The translations under genes and the position numbers were made by a program. Of a stretch of 64,000 nt of DNA, positions 21,617-32,287 are shown in pieces. Origin of the DNA: Entamoeba histolytica HM-1:IMSS. Lineage: Eukaryota; Evosea; Mastigamoebida; Endamoebidae. The stretch is taken from positions 1 to 64,000 of the forward strand of contig NW_001914882.1 of NCBI RefSeq assembly GCF_000208925.1, in the 5' to 3' direction. The notes under the pieces are model-generated. The model ran no database searches and was not told the origin of the DNA. It saw only the letters and a list, made by a program, of their open reading frames with translations. The number at the start of each line of letters is the position of its first letter. Positions within the stretch are counted from its first letter, which is position 1.

Positions 21617-22501
21617 TTAATCAAATTTAACTTTACCTTTTGGTCGTTGATATTTCTTTTCATTAACTTCTTCAAATTCTTCAGGAGTATATCCTTTTTC
21701 AACTTCTTTGACTGACTCTTTTAATGCTTCATCAACAATTTGTTTTTGATTATCATCAAGTTTATTTCCAAGTGAAACAATAACATCTTTTTGAACACTA
21801 AGTCGTTTTAATGATTTCTTAAATTTCTTTGCTTCACATTTTTTCTTAACAAGATCAGGAGTTATTTGCTTATTATTTTTCATAGATTCAATTAATTCTT
21901 GATCAGTAACATATAGTCCTTTTTCTTTTAATTGTTTTTTAACAAATTTTCTAAATGTTTCAGCAGAATTAACATCTTGTTCAACATAATTACGTAATGC
22001 TTGTGGAATAGTTAATAAACCAATTAATAAACAAAAACTAAAGAATTTGACTGGAATAATAGTTAATATAGTTACTATTAATATTCCAGTAAATAACATA
22101 CAATAAAATATCATAACTTTTGGTACATCTTTAGATAAAATACCTATCTTTTCATAAATCATTTCTCTAAAATGTTTAATTGGTTCAAGAACACTTTTTT
22201 TAAAACGAGTGTATTGAACATGTTTTACTTTTCCTTTCCATGGAAGCTTTTTTGACTCAACAACAATATCCAAATGAAGAACAATAAGAAAGAGAGAGAT
22301 ATAACCCAAACATACTGATAATGAATTTAAAAAATCAACTAAACTACAAATAAATAAAAAAATTGTAAAGGATATTCCTGCAACAGTAAAATAAGCTGTT
22401 GATCCATTGTCTCCACTAAAACAATTATATATATATGCTATATCCATTTTATGTCCTTTCCACCAACTAACATTTCCTTGAAGAATATCTGAATAAGACA
22501 T
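21617..22501 (-). CDS. Membrane protein with two hydrophobic hairpins
   Basis: A 294-aa protein I cannot name. Two long hydrophobic stretches (about residues 36-80 and 130-172), each long enough for a hairpin, are separated by a basic loop. The C-terminal 120 residues are highly charged (Lys/Glu-rich) and presumably cytosolic. There is no cleavable signal. The topology, with paired long hydrophobic hairpins near the N-terminus and no pore or enzyme motif, is reminiscent of reticulon/REEP/ARL6IP1-like ER-shaping proteins, but no signature is strong enough to assign one. The gene converges with RhoGAP, with 57 bp between the stop codons. Confidence 0.7.
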   Translation of the reverse strand: MSYSDILQGNVSWWKGHKMDIAYIYNCFSGDNGSTAYFTVAGISFTIFLFICSLVDFLNSLSVCLGYISLFLIVLHLDIVVESKKLPWKGKVKHVQYTRFKKSVLEPIKHFREMIYEKIGILSKDVPKVMIFYCMLFTGILIVTILTIIPVKFFSFCLLIGLLTIPQALRNYVEQDVNSAETFRKFVKKQLKEKGLYVTDQELIESMKNNKQITPDLVKKKCEAKKFKKSLKRLSVQKDVIVSLGNKLDDNQKQIVDEALKESVKEVEKGYTPEEFEEVNEKKYQRPKGKVKFD

Positions 22502-23225
22502 TTTCTTTTTATTATAAGTTTCTTTTATTTTAATTTTTAATTTTATTAATTTAATTTTTTAAATAAATTTTTTTAAAAATATTCTTTTTTAACTGGTTTT
22601 TTTAATTATTGTTTTTCTTCTTATCTATTTTAATTTTTTAATTCATTTCTAAATGATTTTGAATTTACTTCAATAAACTGGTTTAATTCTTATTTTATTC
22701 TATCTCTTTTATGATAAATAATGCAACTCATTAACAACTCATAAAATATTGTAGGTTCATTCTTTTACAAGAAAATTATTAAACAATTCTTTTTGAATAA
22801 AAACAATTTTTTAAAGAATAAATTAGAATGTTATTTTTATTATTTACGAATAAAAGTCAGATAATAAATGTAAATCCAATAAATTAAGATGAACAAATAA
22901 CAATAGAATTACACAGATTTAAATTAAAAGAAATTACCTTGAATCTAAATTTGATAATGCTACACATACCCCACTGAGAACATAAATCATTAAAAAGAGA
23001 ATACAAAATTTACTAATTGTTAAAATTAATAAACTGAGTTTAAATAGTTTTCAAGTATTTAAGTTGAAGAATGAAGTTATAGTAAAAAACATATTTATTA
23101 TATCAAAAAATTTGATATGAATTTATTTATTATTTAAAATAATAAACATTGTATTTATTCTAGTTTAAATCTTTAACAATAAATAAACCTGAATATTATT
23201 TATTAAATTATTAAATTTGAAGAAA
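22502..23225. other. Intergenic region
   Basis: 724 bp of AT-rich DNA between two minus-strand genes. No ORF of note, no repeat and no RNA gene seen. Confidence 0.45.
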
Positions 23226-26200
23226 TTAATTGAAAGAAATTGAATGTGAAATATCTCCAATTAATTCTTTTGAATTGAATAATAAATCTTTGATTTTTTG
23301 AATTTGAGATGATGGAAAATTTTGAATATATTTAGTTGTATCAGCATTTACTTCAATACCATTAGAAGTTGAAGTAAATGAAGTAATTAAAGTACCCAGA
23401 CAATTCCAAATTAAAGAAACGTCATTTTCACAACAATTTCTTTTAAGATAAGATAAATACCATTCATTTTGTTTTTTCCAAAGAATTATTGCATATTGAC
23501 CATTTGAATCAAATCTCCCAACAAAGTCAATCACTCCAAAAATACCAACTTTGTTTGTTAAACTTCTTCCAAATTCAAAATGAAAATCAAAAGGTAATGA
23601 TGGCATTCTTGTTCTTCTTGGTTTTCTTCTTTCATTTAATCCTTTTAGATTAATAGATGTATTTTTAAATGAAGGAATTAAATAAACTCTAATACCAAAA
23701 TTTCCAGTGAGAAGTAATTCAAATTTTTCTTTAGTAAGAATTATATCATATGGAATAACTTTATAATCAAATAATGAACTAGAATGTGGTAGTCTATATA
23801 TAAATGCTGATAATGATTCAATTGGTTTTATTTTATAAAATCCTAAAAATAATGAGATTAATGTTGAAGTACCAAATTGATCCATTAAAACATTTTTATA
23901 ACTTGAAATTAATAATGATGGTGTTGATTCAATTTCATTAAGATCAAATGATGGTAAAATTAAAGTTAATGAAATACCACCAAGATTACTTAAATATTGA
24001 ATAAAAGAAGGAGAATTTTTATTTACACCTTTATTTTGAATTTGAATTGATAATGAAATAGGATTAATTTTAAGATAATCTACAATTAATTGCATTGGAT
24101 TAGATACTTTATATCGTTTTAATAATCTAAAATCATCTTTTAATTGAATTAATTTAGAAAGTAATAAAGTATCTGTTTGTATTTTTAATGGTTGAATATT
24201 AAATGTTAAAAATTTAATATATGTTAAACTTGTTTGAAAAGAAGGAACAAATGATATACCAAAATGAACCATTCTTTGAGTCTCTTCTTCTATCCATTCT
24301 GATTTATCAGAATTCATTGAAACAATACTTATTGGTCCAACATTATCTTCCCACATTGAATCAATTTGAAAATAATCACAACAAACTTCTAATGCTATTT
24401 CTTCATTTATTCCTCCAATACATTTAAATCCAAAAATACTTCCAAACAGTATTTCTTTAGCAAATTTATCAAAAACACTAATTCCAATAGTTAAAACTTT
24501 TAATTCCATTATTTTAATACTATTTTCTTCTACTTCTTCTTGATATTGAATTTTCATAACAACTCCTTTTTCAAGTTTAAATGAAACAATACAATTATTA
24601 TCATTAATTTTTATTTTTGTTGTATTAATTTTAAAAGGTGAAACTTCTGTTCCATTAATAATGAATGTTTTTTCTTTATTTAAGTCTTCCCATGCAATTG
24701 GACATCCTTTCATTGATGGAATATGAAAAATATATTTACACATTTTTTGTTTAACATCTAAATCAATATTTAATTCATTTTCTATTCTCAATGTTGGAGA
24801 TGAACATCCAGATAAAGTACATACAAATACATCATTTGTTCTTTTAATTGATACATGATATATTCCATCAAAAAATAAATCACTTGACATTGACTGATCT
24901 AAATTTAATAATCTTTTAATACCATTCCGTTCAAGTAATATTTGTTTTGTAAGTAATGGAATCATTGATTTGGGATATATCACTCCTTCTTGTTGGTGTG
25001 TTTTAAAGTTAAATGAATAATTTGTTTCATTATGGAAAACAAATTTATGTTGTAATGAAACAAAAATCATATGTTCACTTGGTTTTGGTTGGTAACAATG
25101 TTGAGATGAAGTAATAATGTATTGTTGTGTTTTACATGAAGCAATAATATTATAATTTAAACCAACAGAAACATTAAATGCATAACAATCACTTTTATCT
25201 TCTATTACAAATGTTGTACTTTCAGTAACAACAGAAGTACTAGATGGATATGCCTTAAAATCATTCATAATTTTCAATTCATTCCACATAATTGGAATAA
25301 TTGAATTATTAATCACATAAACAGGAATCCATATTTCAAGTGTTGTTATTCCAACATTTGTTGTAAGTTTTCCTCTCATAAATTCATTAATTTGAAATGG
25401 TTTATCATTTGAAGGTAATTTAAAACAATACCTCTCTTGTGAAGGAAGATAATATCCATTCAATGCCTTTTCTAGTCTTAAACTTATTTCTGTTGGAATA
25501 TCAGTTATTGTCTCTGAATGAAATGGATCAATAATAAGTTGATTAGATTTTGAATTTGACTTGAAGTGATAGTTAGTTTTATACGGTAATGATGAAATGA
25601 TTTGGAATCTATTATATAAATGAATTTCATAAAAACTGATAGAATCAATTGATGATGTATTAAATATTAATGATATTGAATGATTGGATAATGATACAAC
25701 CTCACTCTTTAATATCCCATCATTATGTTGTTCATTTACATCTGGCATTGAAATAGAAGAACCATTAGATAACATAAGATGAATAGGAATTGTAGTAATT
25801 ATTGGATGAAATGAATATTCTTTAAATGGAGATAAAGTAATGTTATATGGTTTTGGATTTTGAAAACTTTTAAAAGTAAGTGAAAATTGTTCATTAATAT
25901 GATTTATAAGAAGAATACCACTTGTTAATGTCAAACAATTATTTTTATATAACACAATTAATTTCCCACTAAATTTTCCATTTCTTAAAAGATTATATTG
26001 ACTTGTTTTAAGATGAATTTGAATAGGTTCAAATCCATTAATATGAATAATAAATAACTCATGAAATGAAATTAACATTTCTGTTAATTCATTAATTGTA
26101 TATTCTTTTGTTGATGTTTTAACAACAACTTTAAATGGAGTTGTATTTTTAAATTGAATCATTTTAAAATCAGAAAAAGAAATAGAGTCATTATCTGGTT

Positions 26201-27446
26201 TCTTTTGAAGTGAATAACAAAAATCATTAATGTCTTTCATAAAACTTGGAAAAACATTTAATGCAACTTCTTTACAAAAGATTTGAGGAATATTCCTTTG
26301 TGTTGATTTAATAGTAAAATTTGTTGGTTCTAAAACAAAGAACCATTCATCTAAATCATACACAAAACTAGTAACTTGAATATACCCATCACCATCCCAT
26401 TTAAAAGAAGTGTTTTCATTCATAACTCTTCTAATAAACATTTCTTCAAATGATAATTTACATATTGGATATGACCACCATTTATTAGATTCATTATCAT
26501 CTTTATATATTGAAATATCTATATTTCCATGTATTTGAAGTGATCTTAAAGCTTTTTTAACATTTTGAGAAATATTTAAATGAAATACACGTTGAATTGG
26601 ATATAATTCAATTGGATAATATTCATTATTTGTATTTTCATTGCCAAAATGATGATATTGCATATATAATTGTTTTAAATTACAAATATCTGATGATGAA
26701 ATATTAATGTCAATATTATCATTACAAATTTCTAAATTCCAATAAATGTCTTTTATTTTATTTCTTTGTAATATAATAATAGTTGTTGTAGGACAAAGAA
26801 TATCTGGAACTTTTGTAATAATATGACTTGAAGAAATAATTTGATAATTCATTAAAATTATTCTTAATTGTTCATTTCCCCAGTCATTTGAATATGTCAT
26901 ACTTGTATATCCTTTTAATTGAAATACATCAAACCATTCTTTATCTTTAATATAAATAATCCAATGTTTAATAAAACATTGATAATCATTATAACTCTTT
27001 ATTGTATTTATATTTTCTTTTGGCTCTCCATCAATTAAAGATGAAATAAAATTGAACGAACGTTTAATAGACATCCAAATTAAATGAATAAATTGAATAA
27101 TTGTATTCATTATTGGTTTTAAAAATTCAATACACTGTTTAATTTGAATAGGAGAAATAGCAATTATTGGTGATGAAATATTTATTGACATTTTTTTTAA
27201 TTGACCTTCATCTACCTTCTTTTCAAATTCAATAAAATTCGTTTGTTCATTTTGAGAGGAATTAAATAAACACATTTTTTTATTTTCTTTACAACTAATA
27301 TCTTGAATTTCTATTACTTTAATATATCCTTTATAATCTTTACATTCTTTTTGAAAAAATACTTCTTTAATATTCATTAAAAATGAATCGTTAATATTTG
27401 TATGAATCCCTTGACATTTGACTTTGAATTTAACTCGAAATCCCAT
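23226..27446 (-). CDS. VPS13-like protein (SHR-BD/VAB and C-terminal region, no chorein N-terminus)
   Basis: The longest gene here, 1406 aa from the ATG at 27446 (a six-base upstream extension would need TTG). The middle has repeated beta segments with conserved Asn, such as WIPVYVINNSIIPIMW, VFHNETNYSFNF and RIENELNIDLDV, which match the SHR-BD/VAB domain of VPS13 lipid-transfer proteins. The later part (LLSKLIQLKDDFRLLKRY, LGGISLTLILPSFDL) resembles the VPS13/ATG2 C-terminal region. The N-terminal chorein domain and most of the repeating groove modules are absent: an independent gene occupies the DNA just upstream. It is expected at membrane contact sites if it acts like VPS13. No introns were seen. 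Confidence 0.7.
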   Translation of the reverse strand: MGFRVKFKVKCQGIHTNINDSFLMNIKEVFFQKECKDYKGYIKVIEIQDISCKENKKMCLFNSSQNEQTNFIEFEKKVDEGQLKKMSINISSPIIAISPIQIKQCIEFLKPIMNTIIQFIHLIWMSIKRSFNFISSLIDGEPKENINTIKSYNDYQCFIKHWIIYIKDKEWFDVFQLKGYTSMTYSNDWGNEQLRIILMNYQIISSSHIITKVPDILCPTTTIIILQRNKIKDIYWNLEICNDNIDINISSSDICNLKQLYMQYHHFGNENTNNEYYPIELYPIQRVFHLNISQNVKKALRSLQIHGNIDISIYKDDNESNKWWSYPICKLSFEEMFIRRVMNENTSFKWDGDGYIQVTSFVYDLDEWFFVLEPTNFTIKSTQRNIPQIFCKEVALNVFPSFMKDINDFCYSLQKKPDNDSISFSDFKMIQFKNTTPFKVVVKTSTKEYTINELTEMLISFHELFIIHINGFEPIQIHLKTSQYNLLRNGKFSGKLIVLYKNNCLTLTSGILLINHINEQFSLTFKSFQNPKPYNITLSPFKEYSFHPIITTIPIHLMLSNGSSISMPDVNEQHNDGILKSEVVSLSNHSISLIFNTSSIDSISFYEIHLYNRFQIISSLPYKTNYHFKSNSKSNQLIIDPFHSETITDIPTEISLRLEKALNGYYLPSQERYCFKLPSNDKPFQINEFMRGKLTTNVGITTLEIWIPVYVINNSIIPIMWNELKIMNDFKAYPSSTSVVTESTTFVIEDKSDCYAFNVSVGLNYNIIASCKTQQYIITSSQHCYQPKPSEHMIFVSLQHKFVFHNETNYSFNFKTHQQEGVIYPKSMIPLLTKQILLERNGIKRLLNLDQSMSSDLFFDGIYHVSIKRTNDVFVCTLSGCSSPTLRIENELNIDLDVKQKMCKYIFHIPSMKGCPIAWEDLNKEKTFIINGTEVSPFKINTTKIKINDNNCIVSFKLEKGVVMKIQYQEEVEENSIKIMELKVLTIGISVFDKFAKEILFGSIFGFKCIGGINEEIALEVCCDYFQIDSMWEDNVGPISIVSMNSDKSEWIEEETQRMVHFGISFVPSFQTSLTYIKFLTFNIQPLKIQTDTLLLSKLIQLKDDFRLLKRYKVSNPMQLIVDYLKINPISLSIQIQNKGVNKNSPSFIQYLSNLGGISLTLILPSFDLNEIESTPSLLISSYKNVLMDQFGTSTLISLFLGFYKIKPIESLSAFIYRLPHSSSLFDYKVIPYDIILTKEKFELLLTGNFGIRVYLIPSFKNTSINLKGLNERRKPRRTRMPSLPFDFHFEFGRSLTNKVGIFGVIDFVGRFDSNGQYAIILWKKQNEWYLSYLKRNCCENDVSLIWNCLGTLITSFTSTSNGIEVNADTTKYIQNFPSSQIQKIKDLLFNSKELIGDISHSISFN

Positions 27447-27574
27447 CACCAATAATACTTCAAGTGTTTTATATTTTTTAAGTTCTCAATAATTTTATTT
27501 TTTAAAAAACAAAAAAAATATATATATATAGATATTAAATTGCTATAAATAACAATTTATGATTATTATTTTCT

Positions 27575-28194
27575 TTATTCATCTAATCCTGCTAATGGGT
27601 CGAATAATTCTTCATTTGTTTGTTCTTTATAGATTGGTTCAGCTGCCTTTGGTTTATTCATTTCTTCCATTTTTTGTTCTATAATTTAATTAATGATTTA
27701 AAAGAATTAATAGAATAGAATTAAGTTGATGAATAACAATAAAATGAACAAACTTAATTTCTCTTCTTCCTTTGCTTTATCAATATCTAATATTTTCTTA
27801 TAAATGTCAATATATTTCTTTAATTGTAAAATAAATGGAATAGTTGGATCTTGAGATTTAACGGTACATTCATGTAAATTTAATTTTCCTTGTAAAAACA
27901 AGGAATATAAATAAGATCCATGCATTTTTGTTTGTTTTTCTTTTTCAATAAGAATAACTTCATGCATAATCCATCGATATCTTTCCTATTTAAATTAATT
28001 TTATTATTTCTTTTTTAATAAAACAAAAAACAAACAAAAAATTCTGCTGGAGAAGTACTTTCTTGTTGTCCTTTTTTCTTTGATAGCTTTTTAGTTTTTA
28101 CTTTTTTCGTTAATGTTATATTAAAATTGAATTTATTTTCTCTTAATTTAAATAGTTCTTCAATTGTATAGACTTTTATTTCTTCACCTGACAT
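27575..28194 (-). CDS. Three-exon unknown protein with acidic LFDPL tail
   Basis: Splicing of 28036-28194, 27754-27985 and 27575-27678 gives 164 aa. Both introns (27986-28035 and 27679-27753) begin GTTTGT and end TAG, and the frame is continuous. The N-terminus MSGEEIKVYTIEEL is followed by a Lys-rich stretch (KKVKTKKLSKKKG) and a helical middle (about 54-125). The tail reads NEELFDPLAGLDE. I do not recognise the family. LFDPL resembles a clathrin-box-like acidic peptide, and the neighbour upstream is a VHS-domain protein, so a trafficking role is possible but is only inference. Each exon alone is below usual gene-finding size. Confidence 0.7.
27679..27753 (-). other. Intron 2 of the 164-aa protein gene
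   Basis: 75 bp, GTTTGT to ATTATAG on the minus strand, phase 1. Confidence 0.8.
27986..28035 (-). other. Intron 1 of the 164-aa protein gene
   Basis: 50 bp, GTTTGT to AAATAG on the minus strand, phase 0. Confidence 0.8.
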
Positions 28195-28330
28195 GTAAAA
28201 CTATGTCTTTTTGAAGTTCTTTTTTTTTTTCCTTTTCTTTTTTGTTACTTCTTTTTATTATTGATTTTATTATTAGGTATAAACTATTAAAACTATTAAA
28301 TTATATTATTACTTATACTATTCCTTTGTT

Positions 28331-28430
28331 NNNNNNNNNNNNNNNNNNNNNNNNNNNNNNNNNNNNNNNNNNNNNNNNNNNNNNNNNNNNNNNNNNNNNN
28401 NNNNNNNNNNNNNNNNNNNNNNNNNNNNNN
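28331..28430. other. Assembly gap (100 N)
   Basis: 100 N placeholder that removes the 3' part of the VHS-protein gene. Confidence 0.95.
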
Positions 28431-28976
28431 GTTACAAACGTAACTTCTTTGTCTATACTATTATGTTTGTTATTAAATAAATTAAAATAAACAAAACAAA
28501 CCAAAATGAGCAGCTTCAGGAAAATCAATACCGTGTTGAATTATTTGTTCATAAGTATCTTTGAATAATAAGTCATTTGGGAATGACTCAGTCATTCCAC
28601 GAATAATTGATAAGAGTTTTTTCTTTGTTTCAATTAATACATTAGTTCGTAGTAGTGTTGTGATAAAACAATCTTGCCATGCACTTGTTGAATATAAGTC
28701 AATAAGTTCTGGACATTCAATAATTGTTTGTTGGAGTAAAACAAGTGACAAATAAACAACATTATCTCTTTTATTGAGCATTCTTTTTCTTAGTACATTC
28801 AATAAATCTTTAGCTTTATTCTTATTAGCTTTTAATAAGTTACATATTCTTAAGTTAGTCGGTTCATCAATAATTTTGAGATCTGCAGCAGTTGCATATT
28901 CAATTAATTGAGCTGCTAAGTCCCACGTTATTTTTCTTTTTGGTGTTTTAGATTTTTGGGATTTATTCATTAACAT
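28431..28976 (-). CDS. VHS-domain protein, 5' part (3' end lost in gap)
   Basis: Exon 1 (28502-28976) encodes 158 residues forming a VHS domain: helices with ITWDLAAQLIEYATAADLK, NVVYLSLVLLQQTIIECPEL and the closing FPEAAHF. An intron at 28453-28501 (49 bp, GTTTGT to GTATAG) leads to exon 2 reading DKEVTFV before the 100-N gap. Ignoring the intron would give a false LFCLF ending. VHS proteins (GGA, TOM1, HRS, STAM) bind cargo signals or ubiquitinated cargo at the Golgi and endosomes. What follows the VHS domain (GAT, FYVE, SH3) cannot be seen, so the subfamily is open. Confidence 0.8.
28453..28501 (-). other. Intron in VHS-protein gene
   Basis: 49 bp, GTTTGT to GTATAG on the minus strand; it restores an open frame up to the gap. 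Confidence 0.75.
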
Positions 28977-29143
28977 AAATAACTGAAATCTTTCTTGGAA
29001 TAAGGGTCTATCTTAGATTCTCTTTTCATCTCACTTTGTCATCTCTTTTCTATCATATCATTTTATTAAAGTCATGACATCACTTTCTAGTGAAAAGGTA
29101 ATGAAACCAGAACTGAAAATAATCGAAGTATTCAATCAACTGT

Positions 29144-29479
29144 TTATTGACCAAAAGAGTTCATAGTGAGATAGTTCATAGCTTGTTGTGCTTTCCAATT
29201 AATATAAAATTCATGCTGTTTTTCTAAATAATTTTTCATTGCAAGTTGAATCTTTTCTTCAGTAATTGGACCTCTTCCTATAAGTGAGTTAATTGCAGTA
29301 TTTCTTAGTACAACAATATCTGTTGTCATAAAATCTTTTTCTTCATCTTTTGAATGTGGACAACATTGGTCATATAACTTTAATAAAATTTGAGTTGTAG
29401 AATTATTAGTATCATCACTAAGTTCAACTGGCATTATATTTTGATTATACATAGAAGCAAGTTGTTGTTCAACGTTCAT
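29144..29479 (-). CDS. Small conserved-looking protein, unknown
   Basis: An intronless 111-aa protein. It begins MNVEQQLASMYNQNIMPVEL, has an internal CCPH and two likely helices (about 20-40 and 70-105), and ends AMNYLTMNSFGQ. There is no signal peptide, membrane segment or recognised motif. It has genuine coding character: a balanced amino-acid composition unlike that of the shadow ORFs. Its promoter region is shared with the divergent importin alpha gene; their ATGs are about 118 bp apart. Function unknown. Confidence 0.65.
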   Translation of the reverse strand: MNVEQQLASMYNQNIMPVELSDDTNNSTTQILLKLYDQCCPHSKDEEKDFMTTDIVVLRNTAINSLIGRGPITEEKIQLAMKNYLEKQHEFYINWKAQQAMNYLTMNSFGQ

Positions 29480-29597
29480 TAAATGAAGAATAAAAAATAA
29501 GTTCTTTCAAAGAAAAAAAGTTTTTTTCATTCCAAAAAAAAAGAAGGAAAAACCCCAAAAGAAGATTAAGGAATCTGAAATTCATTTCATTTATCCA

Positions 29598-31019
29598 ATG
29601 AGTTTTAGAAGTGTTGCATCATTATCTAATATTTGTAATCAACGAAGTGAAATACATAGACAACTCAGAAATAAAAAAAGAGATCAATTATTACAAACAA
29701 AAAGAGAACCACATTCACTTCCTGATGTTTGTTCGACAAATGATTTTCCCATAGTTGTTGAATGTCTTCAAAAAAGGATGGATGTTGAAGAAAATTTGAG
29801 AAGATTACGGTTTATCATTGTTAAAACAAAAGGGAATTGTATTGATACATTAATTGATTACCATGGTCTTCCAGTAATTAGTCAAATTCTCATTGATACA
29901 AATAGTAGTATTGATAGTTTAGAAACTTGTTTATGGATTTTTATTAATATTACTTCTATGAGTGATGTTTATGTATTTCATGTATTATCATTAGGAATAT
30001 TAAATCATATCTTAACATTAACACAACATTCAGTTGAAAATATCAGGACAAATGCATTATGGGTTATCAGTAATATTGCAACAACAAAAAAGGCATTTAA
30101 TGATAATGATGTTCTTCAATATTTATTACCAACAATTACCCAAACTTTAAAAATGTATATTGACAATACACCAACAGTTGAAGCATGTGCCTCAATATTT
30201 GAAAAAATAACAATAATAAATCAATATCAATATCAATATTATCATCCAATTATTGTATTATTTTATGGATTACCTCGATACCCACATGAATTTATTGATG
30301 GAATGACTCAATTAATTGCACAAAAACAAACGAAAAAAGCAATATTTTCAAACGAGAAATTATTACCCACATTAGCATCTTTACTTGACCCACAACATTC
30401 TCAATTAACTCAATCAATATTAACATTCTTTGTGCAAGTTACAAATTTAAGTCAGAAATATTCTCAAAAATTATTTGATAGTGATACATTTGAATTTATT
30501 TTTAATAATTTTAAAGAAAGACTTCGTTTATTGAGGGAAAATGAAACTGAATCACTTGAATTATATTTTATTATTTGGGGAAATCTCTGTCTTCTTGGAG
30601 GAAATGCTATCAAATACATTGATGATCATAAAGTTCTTATTCAAATATTAGCAACATTTCAGTGGTATATTCAAAGTGATTATGATTCATTAGTATTTGT
30701 ATTTAATAATATTATTCTCTATGGATTTGATGAAGTGAAAGAATATATTTGTTGTGAACAACTATTTTTGATTTATACTTATTTCTTAAAAGACATTGAT
30801 AAAACACCACAAAGTACTTATGAAGCATTAAATGCACTAAGACTATTATTAGTTTTTGGAGATGAAAATGATTTAGACACTAAAAATTATTACGTTTCAA
30901 CAGGACTGGAAAGTATTATTAATGAACTTTGTTCTAATTCAATTAGAAAAATATCTGATTCTGCTCAATTTATTTATGACTTATTTGAAGCTGAAGATAA
31001 TTTAGAAATGTCAGAATAA
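29598..31019 (+). CDS. Importin alpha (karyopherin alpha)
   Basis: A 473-aa armadillo-repeat adaptor that binds nuclear localisation signals and bridges them to importin beta. A short basic importin-beta-binding segment lies at about residues 12-37 (IHRQLRNKKRDQLLQTKR). Arm repeats follow: the TCLWIFINITS and NALWVISNIATTK helices carry the W..N pairs that line the NLS groove, and a later copy reads FIIWGNLCLLGG. The length is slightly under the usual 500-530. The C-terminus DLFEAEDNLEMSE is acidic, as in exporter-binding tails. No intron is needed. Confidence 0.88.
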   Translation: MSFRSVASLSNICNQRSEIHRQLRNKKRDQLLQTKREPHSLPDVCSTNDFPIVVECLQKRMDVEENLRRLRFIIVKTKGNCIDTLIDYHGLPVISQILIDTNSSIDSLETCLWIFINITSMSDVYVFHVLSLGILNHILTLTQHSVENIRTNALWVISNIATTKKAFNDNDVLQYLLPTITQTLKMYIDNTPTVEACASIFEKITIINQYQYQYYHPIIVLFYGLPRYPHEFIDGMTQLIAQKQTKKAIFSNEKLLPTLASLLDPQHSQLTQSILTFFVQVTNLSQKYSQKLFDSDTFEFIFNNFKERLRLLRENETESLELYFIIWGNLCLLGGNAIKYIDDHKVLIQILATFQWYIQSDYDSLVFVFNNIILYGFDEVKEYICCEQLFLIYTYFLKDIDKTPQSTYEALNALRLLLVFGDENDLDTKNYYVSTGLESIINELCSNSIRKISDSAQFIYDLFEAEDNLEMSE

Positions 31020-32287
31020 AGATTATTTGAAATTTGAATCAACCATATTCTTCTTGTGTTACACTTAATGAAAATAATTTCTTTTTATATTTTGAACAAA
31101 AAGTCTTATCAATTTCCTTTTTTTTTTCTTTTTAAATATTAAGTTAGGTAATAAAAATATATGTAGAATTGTTTCATAATGCTTTTAATTTATTAATTGA
31201 TTGAAATTAACTGGATTATTAAACAAAATATCTTATACTCTTTGTTTCGTAACTTTATTATCTCATTTTTATAAAAGAAAGTAAAACTATTAATATTATT
31301 TATTATTAATTCATTAATTCACTAAAAAATATGTTATATAAATACAACACATACATTCTATTCTAAATAGATATATGTCTATCTCATGAAATATACTTAC
31401 ATATTTATAATCAATACTTCTCAGAATATATTTAAATGTTAATATTTATTAAATATATTAAAAAAATACATTTAAAAAAAAAAAGAAATAATAATAATAA
31501 AAATCAAAAATACATTAATTTTATTTATAAATTATAATATTCAGTGTAAAGATTCTGTATTGCATAATAAACAATATACATAGTACTTTTATTAATTTCT
31601 AATAAATACCTATAGTTTATTCATTAGATAAACAAATTATATGAAAGTCACGAAGCATAAACTACTAATATTTTCATTCAATTTATAAAAAAGTTTTTTT
31701 TTAGGATAGTTTTGACTAATCAAAAGGAATAATTGCTGAATAAATTCAGCAAAGCATTTAATATTAAACCTAAAAAGGAAGGATATGTGTCTTAACAAAA
31801 TACAATAAAAAAAACGAATTAATGAATAAAAAATTATTAAAGTAATGAAAGTGGAATATAACTTTAATCAATAAAACGTAATTTAAAAAGAAGAAATACA
31901 TAGTTTTATTCAAAGAATGAGTAATTTTTTCTAGAATTATTAAAAAAAAGGAGAAAAAGTTATATTTACACAAAGGAATAATTTTAGCAAAAACATGAAA
32001 GAGAAAATAGAATTTGGAGTAACAGAGATGAGACTTTCTGCCTAAGTTAATTTTTTTAAAGTAAATATAAAATATCTTCAATTTTATAAAGAGGATGATA
32101 GAATTAAAGAAGTTGAAATAGAATTAGATTTAAGTATAAAAATAGATAACTTGACTATTCTATTCAAGATGAAGTTTACAAATAAACGTTTAGATTCCTT
32201 TAATGTGAAAGAATATATTTGTATAACAATTATAAAAATTAAACCAATATTTCTTAAAGACTAAAACTAGAAAATATTTATTATAAT
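31020..32287. other. Intergenic region, 1.27 kb
   Basis: Very AT-rich with short TA- and A-runs. The minus ORF at 31770-32081 has a Phe/Leu/Lys-only composition and is not credible. Near 32100-32220 the plus strand has a weakly coding-like stretch with stops. No recognised repeat or RNA. Confidence 0.4.

Noticed and set aside
28242..28490. ORFs reading through the N gaps (also 53288-53500)
   Set aside because: Open only because N codons are treated as X; no real coding evidence across the gap.
31770..32081. 103-aa ORF on the minus strand
   Set aside because: Phe/Leu/Lys/Ile-only composition typical of translated AT-rich intergenic DNA; no domain and no promoter context.
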